Shown: positions 42,691 to 51,654, counted from the stretch's first letter. The stretch: 64,000 bases of DNA from Eggerthellaceae bacterium (GCA_017440565.1 JAFSHA010000094.1:1-64000); one strand, 5' to 3'. Notes: a model not told the origin generated them from the sequence alone. Made by a program: numbers and translations.

Positions 42691-43881
42691 ATGAGGCGCG
42701 TCGTTGTTTTGGGTTCGACCGGCTCCATTGGCACCCAGACGCTTGATGTGGTTCGCCAGCATGCCGATAAGTTGGAGATCGTCGCGCTTGCGGTGAATTC
42801 GAGCATTGACACGCTTGCCAAGCAGGCGGGCGAGTTCGGGGTGAAGCACCTTGCGGTGGGCGACGAACGTCTGGCTGGAGACGCGCGCGCGGTTGAATTG
42901 GCTCAGCTGGCGAACGCCGCGGGCGGTAGCTTCGGTTGCGGTGCTTCGGCGGTGGCCGATTTGGTGCGCCTTCCCGAAGCAGACATCGTGGTAAACGCCC
43001 TGGTGGGTGCGGCTGGGTTGCGCGCCAGCTACGAGACGCTGGCTGCGGGCAAGGTTTTGGCGCTTGCCAACAAGGAATCGCTCGTGGTGGGCGGCGACCT
43101 CATCATGCCGCTTGCGCGCAAGCTCGACGCCGCAGCTGGCTTCCAGCACGCGCTCATGCCCATCGATTCTGAGCATGGCGCTATCTACCAGTGTCTTCTG
43201 GGGGAGGACGCCGCTGAAGTTACGCGTCTTTGGGTAACGGCTTCGGGCGGTCCTTTCCGCGGGCGCACGCGTGCCGAGCTGAAGGACATCACGCCTGCTC
43301 AGGCGCTTGCGCACCCGACGTGGAACATGGGCGCGAAAATCTCCATCGATTCCTCGACGCTTATGAACAAAGGTCTCGAGGTCATCGAGGCGCATCACTT
43401 GTTCGACATGCCCTACGAAAAGATAGAGGTCGTGGTGCAGCCTCAGAGCGCCATCCACTCCATGGTCGAGTTCGCCGACGGCAGCGTGAAGGCGCATCTG
43501 GGCACCACCGACATGCGCATCCCCATTCAATTCGCGCTTTCCTACCCGGCGCGTTGGAAGGCACCGGTCGAGCCTCTTGACTTCCGAAAGCTGGGCACGC
43601 TCGAGTTCGCTGCGCCCGATGTTGAGACGTTCCGCTGCCTGGAACTGGCTCGTATTGCCGGCAAAACGGGCGGTACGCTGCCGTGCGTCATGAACGCGGC
43701 GAACGAAGTGGCCGTGGCAACGTTTTTAGCCGAACGCAACAGCTACCTGGGTATTGCCGAGTGCGTCGAGTACGTCATGGACGCTCACGAGGTGCAAACG
43801 GTTGAATCGCTCGAGCAGCTCGAGCAGCTTGACGCATGGGCGCGTGCTTGCGCGATGAGCTGGGTGGACGCTCGCGTGTAG
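42691..43881 (+). CDS. dxr: 1-deoxy-D-xylulose 5-phosphate reductoisomerase
   Basis: 396 residues. Second enzyme of the MEP isoprenoid pathway; makes 2-C-methylerythritol 4-phosphate with NADPH and a divalent metal. Motifs: LGSTGSIGTQTLDV (NADPH), ALANKESLVVGG, PIDSEHGAIYQCL (metal Glu), TASGGPFRGR and HPTWNMGAKISIDSSTLMNK. GGAAGGAGC precedes the ATG. The genes that usually follow (rseP, ispG, proS) are absent; two HicAB modules on the other strand come next, suggesting an insertion point. Confidence 0.97.
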   Translation: MRRVVVLGSTGSIGTQTLDVVRQHADKLEIVALAVNSSIDTLAKQAGEFGVKHLAVGDERLAGDARAVELAQLANAAGGSFGCGASAVADLVRLPEADIVVNALVGAAGLRASYETLAAGKVLALANKESLVVGGDLIMPLARKLDAAAGFQHALMPIDSEHGAIYQCLLGEDAAEVTRLWVTASGGPFRGRTRAELKDITPAQALAHPTWNMGAKISIDSSTLMNKGLEVIEAHHLFDMPYEKIEVVVQPQSAIHSMVEFADGSVKAHLGTTDMRIPIQFALSYPARWKAPVEPLDFRKLGTLEFAAPDVETFRCLELARIAGKTGGTLPCVMNAANEVAVATFLAERNSYLGIAECVEYVMDAHEVQTVESLEQLEQLDAWARACAMSWVDARV

Positions 43882-43919
43882 ACTCTTGCCGCGGGGGTTA
43901 CGCTCGGAGGTTCGCCCCC

Positions 43920-44381
43920 TCAGGCTTGCACGGCATTCCTTCTGGGGCGGCCTGCCTTGCGGGTGTTTTGGCGGCGCTCTTCGACGGATCGGGTGCTGAC
44001 GTATGTGCGCCGACCGCGACGGTAGCCTTGGAGTATTCCCGCATCGATCATGTGCGTAACGCGAGCGGGGGAGACGCCCAGCTCGCGTGCGGCTTGTGCT
44101 GCCGAGATGACAGGACCTTCCACGATGTAGCTCGCATCGGCTTCGAAGAATATGAATATGCCCTCGCATCCCGCGGGCGTTTCGTTCTGGCCGGGTTCGG
44201 GTGCCGGCTCACCATGTAGGAGGAGCGAGGCTACGTAGGTTTTCGCCGCATCGGCTGCCATGGCAACGGTCTCCATGTAGTCGTCTCCGCAGGTGAAGCA
44301 ACCCGGCAAGTCAGGGAATTCGACGCTGTAGCCGCCATCTTCCTCGGTCGTCAGAATGGCCTTGTATATGAACTTGCCCAT
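43920..44381 (-). CDS. HicB-type antitoxin (module 1)
   Basis: 153 residues. The HicB partial RNase-H fold is at the N-terminus (YKAILTTEEDGGYSVEFPDL, PGCFTCGDDYMETVAMAADA). A MerR/excisionase-like HTH follows (SAAQAARELGVSPARVTHMI, then YRRGRRTYVS). The tail GRPRRNAVQA is nearly identical to that of module 2. It lies 22 bp after the HicA gene, toxin first as in most HicAB operons, and should neutralise it and repress the promoter. Confidence 0.85.
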   Translation of the reverse strand: MGKFIYKAILTTEEDGGYSVEFPDLPGCFTCGDDYMETVAMAADAAKTYVASLLLHGEPAPEPGQNETPAGCEGIFIFFEADASYIVEGPVISAAQAARELGVSPARVTHMIDAGILQGYRRGRRTYVSTRSVEERRQNTRKAGRPRRNAVQA

Positions 44382-44403
44382 ATGCCCCCTTTGCGATGCG
44401 TGC

Positions 44404-44595
44404 CTAATCCAGCCATCCGGCCAGCTTCGCTATGTTACGGTAGGTTCCTTGCTTCTGCTCTTTTCGGGAGGCGGGTACGCTAAGTGTTACGCCTTCTTTC
44501 CTAAACACAAGATGGCTGCCCTTGCCGCTTTCCATTGACCAGCCTTCCTTGAGAAGCCGCTTGACGATTTCCCTCGTCTCCCATTCGGTAGGCAT
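44404..44595 (-). CDS. HicA-type toxin (module 1)
   Basis: 63 residues. dsRBD-like mRNA interferase fold: REIVKRLLKEGWSMESGKGS, then H28 (the catalytic His of the family) in GSHLVFRKEG and a final TYRNIAKLAGWLD helix. GAAGGGAGAG precedes the ATG. A textbook promoter is at 44625-44653. Confidence 0.88.
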   Translation of the reverse strand: MPTEWETREIVKRLLKEGWSMESGKGSHLVFRKEGVTLSVPASRKEQKQGTYRNIAKLAGWLD

Positions 44596-44624
44596 CGGCT
44601 CTCCCTTCGCGAGCGAGCGATAAA

Positions 44625-44653
44625 ATTATAAAATGTTTATAAATAAAAGGCAA
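44625..44653 (-). promoter_or_regulatory. Promoter of HicAB module 1
   Basis: Minus strand: TTGCCT (-35, 44648-44653), 17-bp spacer, TATAAT (-10, 44625-44630), 30 bp upstream of the toxin start. The spacer (TTTATTTATAAACATTT) is a likely operator. Confidence 0.7.
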
Positions 44654-44660
44654 CAAGCCC

Positions 44661-45107
44661 TCAGGCTTGCACGGCATTCTTTCTGGGGCGGCCGCGTCGA
44701 GGCGCCTTTTCGAGGCGGGCGAGGACGGAATCTCGCAGGATCATGCGTTTGCTTCCTTCGCGCCAAGATACAAGCTGGCCGCGTTCGCACATCTGGGCGA
44801 CACGGGCGCTCGAAACGCCCAGCATTCGGGCGGCGTCGGCTGCCGTCATGGCGGTGGCTCTCGTGAGATCGGCGTTGACGGATACGGCTATGACGCGCCC
44901 TTCGTGTTGAGGATGGTGTCCGAGTCTTCCTCCGGGCGTGCTGCGGCCAAAGGCGAGGTCGTTGATTACCGTCTCGTACAGCCAGTCCGTAGCCGACTCT
45001 ACGGCATCCTGCAGGTTTTCACCGAAGGTGCCGCCCTCCATGTCGAGGGGGACGGCCAGCATGATGCCGTCGCTTTCGTAGAGCTCAAATTCCCTGATGA
45101 AAACCAT
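44661..45107 (-). CDS. HicB-type antitoxin (module 2)
   Basis: 148 residues from ATG 45107 (GGGAG seven bases upstream). A beta-rich N-terminus (FIREFELYESDGIMLAVPLD, GTFGENLQDAVESATDWL) is a divergent HicB domain. The HTH AADAARMLGVSSARVAQMCE precedes a C-terminal GRPRKNAVQA tail. The 3' end shares over 25 near-identical bases with module 1 (CAGGCTTGCACGGCATTC on the plus strand). It lies 26 bp after its HicA gene. Confidence 0.75.
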   Translation of the reverse strand: MVFIREFELYESDGIMLAVPLDMEGGTFGENLQDAVESATDWLYETVINDLAFGRSTPGGRLGHHPQHEGRVIAVSVNADLTRATAMTAADAARMLGVSSARVAQMCERGQLVSWREGSKRMILRDSVLARLEKAPRRGRPRKNAVQA

Positions 45108-45133
45108 ATTATGCTCCCGATTTGGTAAACCGA

Positions 45134-45307
45134 TCATTTGAGGCCTGCCTGCCGCAGGATTTTCGAGGCAATCTCATCCGGTATCTTGCGGTGGCGCTTT
45201 ACGAGAACGGTGACCTTTCCGTTGGTGAAGTGTTCGTGCTTGGTTCCGCCGATGGAGTAAAAGCCCCCTTCGATGAGAATACGGACGAGGTCTCTTCTTT
45301 TCGTCAT
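45134..45307 (-). CDS. HicA-type toxin (module 2)
   Basis: 57 residues from ATG 45307 with GGAG seven bases upstream. Pattern: MTKRRDLVRILIEGGFYSIG, then H24 and H26 in GTKHEHFTNGK, and RHRKIPDEIASKILRQAGL, the HicA C-terminal helix. It should be a ribosome-associated mRNA interferase. The two modules are tandem in the same direction but clearly divergent in the toxin. Confidence 0.82.
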   Translation of the reverse strand: MTKRRDLVRILIEGGFYSIGGTKHEHFTNGKVTVLVKRHRKIPDEIASKILRQAGLK

Positions 45308-45322
45308 GCGCTTTCTCCGCAA

Positions 45323-45351
45323 ATAATATTACCAAACGCTTATATTTTCAA
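45323..45351 (-). promoter_or_regulatory. Promoter of HicAB module 2
   Basis: Minus strand: TTGAAA (-35, 45346-45351), 17-bp spacer, TATTAT (-10, 45323-45328). AACG/CGTT half-sites flank the -35. Confidence 0.6.
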
Positions 45352-45381
45352 CGTTTACGTGTGACTTCGATGTATCCGAGG

Positions 45382-45410
45382 CGGGTCGTGCGGGGGTGCC
45401 GCACGACCCG
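45382..45410. terminator. Terminator hairpin after sortase gene
   Basis: CGGGTCGTGCGG (45382-45393) pairs perfectly with CCGCACGACCCG (45399-45410), loop 5 nt, between the sortase stop and HicA2. The T-rich side (TTGTTTG) is on the plus strand. Confidence 0.6.
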
Positions 45411-45426
45411 TTGTTTGATCACCTCC

Positions 45427-46275
45427 TCACTCCTCGTCTTCGGGGGTGGCATACACCAGGGTTCGCTCGTTTTCGGATCCGTAGCTGCAGGTGACGAAGC
45501 AGAACACCTGGTGATAGATGGCTGTGCCGGAATAGTCGAGGATCACCTCTGATTCGCTTATGCGCTTTTGGAGGTACGCGGTAAGCTCGTTTTCGTCGGC
45601 GAAGCTGGTTTGGATAAGCTCCTGGTTCGCATCGACGACGTTGACGGCCAGAGCCTTGAGCTTGACGACGCCTCCAGGGGTCTCGATAAAAATGACGCTG
45701 TGCTCGCGCGCGTAATCTGCGTTGGCGAACTTGGCGAAATCGGAGAACATCTGCCCGTTTATCAGGTGATGCCCGTAGATGATGGGGAAGGACGCCGCCA
45801 GCCCTCCCTGGCTGGCGGCGTCGGCATCCAGGTAGGGGCAGCCGTAGGGTGATTCTTGGTGTGCGACATCGTGGTACAGATAATGCTGCGGATCCTGCCT
45901 GCTAGCCTGGACGATTGCATAGTCGATGCGCGTTCCGGGAACGCTTATCCATCCGATGACATCGGGGTTTGCCCGCCTGAGGCCCTCCCAGTCGATGCCG
46001 GGAGCCAGCGCTTCCTTCGGAGCGCCTTCTCGACTCGTGTCCTCCGGTGATACGGGGGCGGACTCGAACTCGCTGTTTTCTGCGCTCCTTTCTCCGACAA
46101 GGACGTCCCGTACCTGCCAAGCGGGGCTTACCTGCTGGCGATACTGCATGATGGATTCGGCCGAAGCTTCGCCTTCGATGTAGGGAGCAGCCAGCGTGGC
46201 TCCAGCCAACCCGATGCACGCGGCAAACGAGACCGCCATGGCGAGTCTGACCTTTCCCACCTTGCCTAGCTTCAT
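45427..46275 (-). CDS. Class B sortase
   Basis: 282 residues. One N-terminal membrane anchor (LAMAVSFAACIGLAGATLAA). The catalytic domain shows H169 (IIYGHHLING), C263 in FVTCSYGSENER and R270, the sortase triad, with class B spacing and the NPDVIGWISVPGT motif typical of SrtB. It covalently attaches surface proteins to the wall or polymerises them. It lies directly downstream, on the same strand, of the 1601-aa surface protein, its likely substrate, with a hairpin between them. Confidence 0.9.
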   Translation of the reverse strand: MKLGKVGKVRLAMAVSFAACIGLAGATLAAPYIEGEASAESIMQYRQQVSPAWQVRDVLVGERSAENSEFESAPVSPEDTSREGAPKEALAPGIDWEGLRRANPDVIGWISVPGTRIDYAIVQASRQDPQHYLYHDVAHQESPYGCPYLDADAASQGGLAASFPIIYGHHLINGQMFSDFAKFANADYAREHSVIFIETPGGVVKLKALAVNVVDANQELIQTSFADENELTAYLQKRISESEVILDYSGTAIYHQVFCFVTCSYGSENERTLVYATPEDEE

Positions 46276-46299
46276 GCTTCGTGCCTTTCTGTGAGGTTT

Positions 46300-46324
46300 G
46301 CGACGAGGGGCAAGCCCTCGTCGC
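46300..46324 (-). terminator. Hairpin between surface protein and sortase genes
   Basis: GCGACGAGGG (46300-46309) pairs with CCCTCGTCGC (46315-46324), loop 5 nt. With no U-run, it probably only tunes sortase expression. Confidence 0.5.
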
Positions 46325-46353
46325 CCGTGCGTTTTCGAATGCCGTCTAATCGC

Positions 46354-49300
46354 TTACTCGTTGCGACCTGCCAAGCGGGGGACGAACCAGCAAGCCAACG
46401 TGCAGCTTCCGAGGGCTACCAGCAGCCACTGCCAGCTGCTTGAAAGCCATGCGGCCAGCTGATCGCCGGTTTTGTCGAGGCCCTTGAGCGTGTTATGCGT
46501 ATTTGCGTCGCTCCCATTGGGTTTGCCGTCTTCGTTGGGATCGGAACCCAAGCCGTCCTGCGGCTCATCCTGATTGCCCGAAACCAGGTCTATGAGGATG
46601 TCGATGACGTTGTTGTTTTCGTTGTCGTTGTTGTTCTCATTGACGTTCTCGTTGTTGATGTCGATGTCGATTCTTCCATCGTGGTTGGGGCCGAGAGCGT
46701 CGGGCCTTTCGTCTTCGATGGGCGGCTTGGCCGGAATGTTGCCGTCAACGCGTACGTCATGCTCGTCGTTGGCCTTGCCCGTGTTGTCGGCTGCGGCCCA
46801 GCAGGCGTTTCCGATCTGCGTGCCTTGCGCAACGCCCTCGTCGATCTTGACCTGGTAAACGATTTCGATGGCTTCGTCCGCCGTCAAGCCTCCGGGAACC
46901 TCAACGTCGAACGAGGTTATGCGCCCTGCGTCGTTCTGCCCGTAGACCACCTGCGCTGCGCGTGCGTTGCCGGCTTCGTCGTATACGCGCACCGAACCCT
47001 TGACGATGCCCGCGATGCCGGAGGATGCGGCATCGAGCTCGTCGTGGATGCGCACGTTCTCGGCCGAGACCTCGTCGCTGCCATTGGTTACGCGCAGGCT
47101 GTAGGTAGCGAAGCTTCCGGGGGCATAGGTTTGGGCGTCGCTGCCCTTGGCGATGAGCAAGCTGCTTCGGTCGGCATCGGCCGGCCATGTTTCGTGCTCG
47201 TCACTTGCTTCGGGGGCGTTGTCGGCCTGGGCCTTCGCGACGTTCACAATGGCGTCAGACCCGTTTGCGCTCAGGTACTTCACTTCGTAGGAAAGGATTA
47301 TCTTTCCGGAAGATGCCAGGTCGTAGCCGGTTTCCACGGAAAAGCCGATGATGTTGCCCGACTCGTTGCGCGTATATTCAGCCTTCCAACCCTCGATGGG
47401 AGTGCCGCTGGCATCGCGAAGCTTAAGGCTTCCCTCGACCACCATGGCGGCACCGGCCTTCGCGGTGGTGAAAGCGTCTTCGATGCGTACGTTTTCGGCT
47501 ACGGTGCCCGTTGCCATGTTCGTTACCACGACCTCATAAGCTGCCACGTCACCCACTTCGAAGCTGCCACCGTCGTTGGAGTTTTTCTCGACGGAAAGCT
47601 GCGCGCCGATAGCTGTGACCTCGGCCGTGTCGCTTGCGGGGTAGCCCTCGAGGCTCGTCGCCGTAACCTCGTTCACGATGATCTCGTTTTGCAGGGCCAT
47701 GTTGTCGAGACTCGCCTCGTAAAGAACCTTGAAGTAGCTGTGCTCGGTTGCCCCTAGCGGGTTTTGCGCGCTCTGGCGCGTAAGCGCTCCGTCGGCCCAC
47801 ACGAAGTAAGGCTCGTCGTTGATCCAGTAGCCGGTCTCGTCTCCGTACACCTGCGTCATGTCAATGCGCCAGCTCTGGTCTCCTACGTAGCGGTTGAGCT
47901 CGACGGAGTCGGCGATGTTGAGCGCCTGCTCGGGCTTGTCGGTGATAACGAAGCTTCCTTCGATGATGGAGGTGCCCTGCGTTGCGAAGGCATCGGCCAG
48001 GACGGTTTGGCGTGCGACGGTGCCGGGCGTCAAGAGATCGTGCAGGATTATCTGATAGGTTGCGGTGTCGCCAACCTGATAGGCCTGGTCGGTTTTGGAG
48101 ACGAACTTTTCCACGTCGAATTCCGGCGTGTTGATCCAGACGCAAGGCGTCTCGGAGACGAACACGTCATTCGGCTGGTTGTCCGCCGTGGCTCGGGCTT
48201 GGTTGTAGATCTCCCAGCCGTTCACCTCGGCGGTGGGTTTTACAGTCCAGGTGACGGTGACGGGGTAGTTGGCCGGCAGGTAGTCGATGTTAAGCTCCCA
48301 GCCCCAGGTGCCCGCCGCCTCGTTTCGGACGGGGGAAATTCCCCAGTTGATGGTGCGTGTCTCGCCTTCCCCGTGGATGGCGTCGGATGTACCGGCAAGC
48401 GGGTAGAACACCTGCTTGTTCTTTCCCTTGTCGGAAAGGCCGCTTACCTGCACATCGCCGATAAGCTCAAGGCCTTCGGGCATGCCGTCGTCGGTGAGCA
48501 TGAGGTTGTGGGCGAAGGTTCCCGCGGCGGTGTTCACGAGCGTGACGGTGTAGGTGATCTCGTCGTCGACGCGGTACTCCTCGCGCTGCTGCCCCTCGCT
48601 TCCCTGATAGTCGTTATTTTGCACGGCCGATTCGGAAACGACCTTGGTTACTTCGATGACGGGGTCGTTGATGTAGATTTCTCCGTCATCGGCGGCGGGT
48701 TTGTCTTCGGCGCCCGTCGTGTCCAGATGTACGTTGGTGGCCCAAACCTGCGCTGTGTTCACCACTTCGAGGCCGTTGCCGGCGTCGGTGGTTTTGCACT
48801 CGTATTCGTAGGTTACCTCTTCCCAGTCCTCGAGCGCCTCGACGGTGATGGCGATGGTCTGGTGCTCGGTGTCCTCGGCAATGGTGATGCTTTCGGCGCC
48901 TGCGGCTTTTACGCTTTCGGGCACGAGCTCAAGGCCAGCGGGAAGCTTGTCGGTGAAGGTGACGTTCTTGGCGCGCGTGCGATCGGCGATGTTGGCGAAG
49001 CTGCCCTCGAAATGCACGAGGGAGTGATCGTCGGGATTCTGTGAGCCGCTGAGGTATTCGAAGTCGGCGATGACGCTGGCAAGCTCGTGCTCGAGGTCGG
49101 CGTGCTTCTCTACGGTGAGCTCGGGGGTCTCGGGCAGGTATTCCACCACGTTGGTCTTCTCGGTTACGTCGTTTGCCGTGACGAGGGCGTGGTTCTTGAC
49201 GGTCTCGAGGTCGTCGGCCGGCTGGTCGACGGCGCGTGCCTTAAAGCTGAAGGCGTAGCTTCCGCCGTTGTAGACCATGCCGTTTTGCAGGTATTCGCTG

Positions 49301-51159
49301 GTAAACGCGTAGCTGACGGTGTTCGAGGCGGCGTCGTAGGCGAAGGTGCCGGCGCTATCGTCGACCAGCTTGCCGTAGGGGTCGCGCACCTCGAAGCTGC
49401 CCTCTACGTACTCCACGTATTCGGGCAGAGTATCGCTTACGCTGAAGGCGCGGTACTTCGTCAGCTTGTCCCAGTCGATGTTGTGCACCTGTTGTTCGAT
49501 GGCGTAGGTGACGGTATCGCCGAGACGAACGTTGCGCACCAGTTCGGTATCTCCGTTGATGGTCTTTTTCGGGGCGAACATCTCGGCGTACACGGGCTCG
49601 GATTCCACGGATTCGCCGATGATGAAGATGCGCGCCACGTTGGGAATGGGCAGGCGCGTCTCGTCCCATACTTTGGGGCTGGGATAGTCAAGTGCGACGG
49701 TGTCGAAATCGATGACGATCTGCTGGCCTTGGCAGCGCAGGCTCTCCAGGTAGTCGCGCGTGAATGCGCACTCGATGGTCCACTGTCCGCTGCCGGGATC
49801 CTGATAGCTTACGAAAGAGTAGGCGCTTTTGGGGAGCGGCTGGCCATCCATGGAGACCGTGGCCGAGCCGAGGCTGTAGGCTAGGTACTCGGAGAGGTCG
49901 TCGGTGATGACGAGGCTTTCGAGTTCGTAACCCGTGCGCACGTGGATGCCTTCCTGCGGCAGCGTGGCGGTGATGCGCCAGGAAACGGTGTCGCCGGTGT
50001 CGACGGGGCTTTCGGTGAGCACTTCCTTCACGATGGTTGCCCCGCCGCCTTCATGCTTAGGCGGGTTGGCCAGATACTCCGGCGTCATGGAGAAGAAACC
50101 CACCGGGTTGAGCACGTATTGGCATTGGTCGGCTTCGGACCACACGCCCATGGAGGGATCGAGCGTTCGAGCCTCGGGGGAGAGGCGCACGCCGTAAGGG
50201 GTCGAGAAGGTGAGCTCGATGGGCTTTGCGCCGTTGCGCCCGGTGTCGAAGTAGGTGCCCACGAGGCCTCTCTGGTAGTTGCGGTCGGAGTCGTCGGCGA
50301 GGATGCTTAAGCTCGAACCGTACACGGCGCTGCCCCGATCGACGATGTTGAGCCAGCTTGTCAGGCCGTCGACCTGCGATTGCGCGTCGATGGCCGCGCA
50401 TGTTGCGGTGGATTTCTGCGCGATCTCGACGATCTCGACGGCTCCGCCAAAGCTAAACGACTGCATGCAGTCAAGGTCGGTGCAGGTCATGTGGCCGGCC
50501 ACCTGGACGGGGTTGCTCGTACCCGCTTCGACGAACACCACGCTTACGGTGAACGAGCGCATGCCCGACGAGAAGAAATTGAGGTTGTTCAGGGTGCTTG
50601 GCCACGTGCCGCTTTCGATAAGCGACGAATCGGAGGTCCAGTTGGGGTTGAAGTAAATGGCGCCGCGGTCGGCTAGACCCCAGGTTGCCGAGGTGAAGTA
50701 CTTGCTTGCGCCGACGCTTCCGTCGGCGGGGCCATCCCAGTAATCCCAGTCGGAGATGCTGACCAGCGCGTCGATGGGCGTGCCGTCGTAGCTGCCGCCG
50801 GTCATGCGCAGGGTGAAGTCGGCGCTTGCGGGTGTGCTCTCGTCGATGAACGCGGCGAAGCCGTCCTGGCCAGGCTGGATGACGTCGGGCGCGAAGTAAC
50901 TGCCGATGTGGCCGTCGCTCAGGTCGTCGATATGCTGCCAGCCGCTTTCTATCTCGATTCCGGTAAAGTCGAGGAACCATTCATAGCCCTTCGGGGCGAA
51001 CGAGTCGTCGGCAACCACGTTGACTGTGGTTGCGGCAAGTGCCTTTTCGGGCGTGCAGGCCATGCTCACGAAAAAGGTGCCGATGGCAACGAGCAGGGCG
51101 GTAAGCACGCGTAGCAGTGTTTTGCCCAGGTTGGTGAGGGTTGTGGCGTCGTGGATCAT
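46354..51159 (-). CDS. Giant sortase-anchored surface protein with DUF11/isopeptide-type repeats
   Basis: 1601 residues. The signal peptide has the hydrophobic run LLRVLTALLVAIGTFFVSMA and a likely ALA-A cleavage near residue 43. The first 370 residues are a unique, probably ligand-facing head. From about 370 to 1480 come repeated beta modules of the DUF11/fimbrial isopeptide type, each with a VSWRITATLP-, YEVVVTNMATGTVAENVRI- or YSLRVTNGSDEV-like strand and a D/N-rich end. An Asn-rich linker (ENVNENNNDNENNN) precedes the sorting signal LDKTG at 1561-1565, a hydrophobic run and the tail GRNE. The sorting motif is not canonical LPxTG. GAAGGGGGTGG precedes the ATG. Role: adhesion or pilus-like stalk (inference). 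Confidence 0.85.
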   Translation of the reverse strand: MIHDATTLTNLGKTLLRVLTALLVAIGTFFVSMACTPEKALAATTVNVVADDSFAPKGYEWFLDFTGIEIESGWQHIDDLSDGHIGSYFAPDVIQPGQDGFAAFIDESTPASADFTLRMTGGSYDGTPIDALVSISDWDYWDGPADGSVGASKYFTSATWGLADRGAIYFNPNWTSDSSLIESGTWPSTLNNLNFFSSGMRSFTVSVVFVEAGTSNPVQVAGHMTCTDLDCMQSFSFGGAVEIVEIAQKSTATCAAIDAQSQVDGLTSWLNIVDRGSAVYGSSLSILADDSDRNYQRGLVGTYFDTGRNGAKPIELTFSTPYGVRLSPEARTLDPSMGVWSEADQCQYVLNPVGFFSMTPEYLANPPKHEGGGATIVKEVLTESPVDTGDTVSWRITATLPQEGIHVRTGYELESLVITDDLSEYLAYSLGSATVSMDGQPLPKSAYSFVSYQDPGSGQWTIECAFTRDYLESLRCQGQQIVIDFDTVALDYPSPKVWDETRLPIPNVARIFIIGESVESEPVYAEMFAPKKTINGDTELVRNVRLGDTVTYAIEQQVHNIDWDKLTKYRAFSVSDTLPEYVEYVEGSFEVRDPYGKLVDDSAGTFAYDAASNTVSYAFTSEYLQNGMVYNGGSYAFSFKARAVDQPADDLETVKNHALVTANDVTEKTNVVEYLPETPELTVEKHADLEHELASVIADFEYLSGSQNPDDHSLVHFEGSFANIADRTRAKNVTFTDKLPAGLELVPESVKAAGAESITIAEDTEHQTIAITVEALEDWEEVTYEYECKTTDAGNGLEVVNTAQVWATNVHLDTTGAEDKPAADDGEIYINDPVIEVTKVVSESAVQNNDYQGSEGQQREEYRVDDEITYTVTLVNTAAGTFAHNLMLTDDGMPEGLELIGDVQVSGLSDKGKNKQVFYPLAGTSDAIHGEGETRTINWGISPVRNEAAGTWGWELNIDYLPANYPVTVTWTVKPTAEVNGWEIYNQARATADNQPNDVFVSETPCVWINTPEFDVEKFVSKTDQAYQVGDTATYQIILHDLLTPGTVARQTVLADAFATQGTSIIEGSFVITDKPEQALNIADSVELNRYVGDQSWRIDMTQVYGDETGYWINDEPYFVWADGALTRQSAQNPLGATEHSYFKVLYEASLDNMALQNEIIVNEVTATSLEGYPASDTAEVTAIGAQLSVEKNSNDGGSFEVGDVAAYEVVVTNMATGTVAENVRIEDAFTTAKAGAAMVVEGSLKLRDASGTPIEGWKAEYTRNESGNIIGFSVETGYDLASSGKIILSYEVKYLSANGSDAIVNVAKAQADNAPEASDEHETWPADADRSSLLIAKGSDAQTYAPGSFATYSLRVTNGSDEVSAENVRIHDELDAASSGIAGIVKGSVRVYDEAGNARAAQVVYGQNDAGRITSFDVEVPGGLTADEAIEIVYQVKIDEGVAQGTQIGNACWAAADNTGKANDEHDVRVDGNIPAKPPIEDERPDALGPNHDGRIDIDINNENVNENNNDNENNNVIDILIDLVSGNQDEPQDGLGSDPNEDGKPNGSDANTHNTLKGLDKTGDQLAAWLSSSWQWLLVALGSCTLACWFVPRLAGRNE

Positions 51160-51457
51160 GCGGAACCACCCCCTTCACTTACGGCGCCTCCGGGCGCCGT
51201 CTTGAGGCATGCCGTTTGCGGGGCGCGTGCTCGGGGGTGTGTCGTTGCGCGGCTTTTGGCTTTCACGAGCCTCGGGCCCGCTGCGTCCCTTGGGGTTCCG
51301 CTTGCTCTCATGGCGTCTTCCTTTCCTCGATGGATGCAAGTTGCGCCATCATACGGATCGCAAACCGTCAAATCGGCGCCGCAACCTTGCAGATTCGCCG
51401 TCTGGGAAGCGGGCGCCGGGCGGCCTGTTGGAGGTTCGGGAGTCGTCGTGCGTATCC

Positions 51458-51512
51458 GCCGCAAGTCGGCCTGAAGGAAACGCATTGTCGGCCGCAAGTC
51501 GGCCTGAAGGAA
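51458..51512. repeat. Two identical 22-bp direct repeats
   Basis: GCCGCAAGTCGGCCTGAAGG plus AA at 51458-51479 and 51491-51512, period 33 bp. The rest of the 495-bp spacer 51160-51654 shows only the palindromic promoter at 51613 and no gene; short open frames there read through these repeats. Confidence 0.55.
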
Positions 51513-51612
51513 GCGATTCGGCGGGTCTGCTCGGATTCGCGTCGCAGCATATCAACGGGGGAGTGACATATTAGTAGAGCGATCGTGTTTTCTTTTAGCG
51601 AGCCCTTCCGCT

Positions 51613-51627
51613 CGCCTATAATAGGCG
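51613..51627 (+). promoter_or_regulatory. Palindromic promoter of YtxH gene, CGCCTAT-A-ATAGGCG
   Basis: A perfect odd palindrome enclosing TATAAT (51617-51622), with TTTAGC 17 bp upstream as weak -35. The ATG is 33 bp downstream of the -10, behind GTAGAGGAGG. Confidence 0.55.
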
Positions 51628-51654
51628 CGTGAACTTACGCGTAGAGGAGGCATC

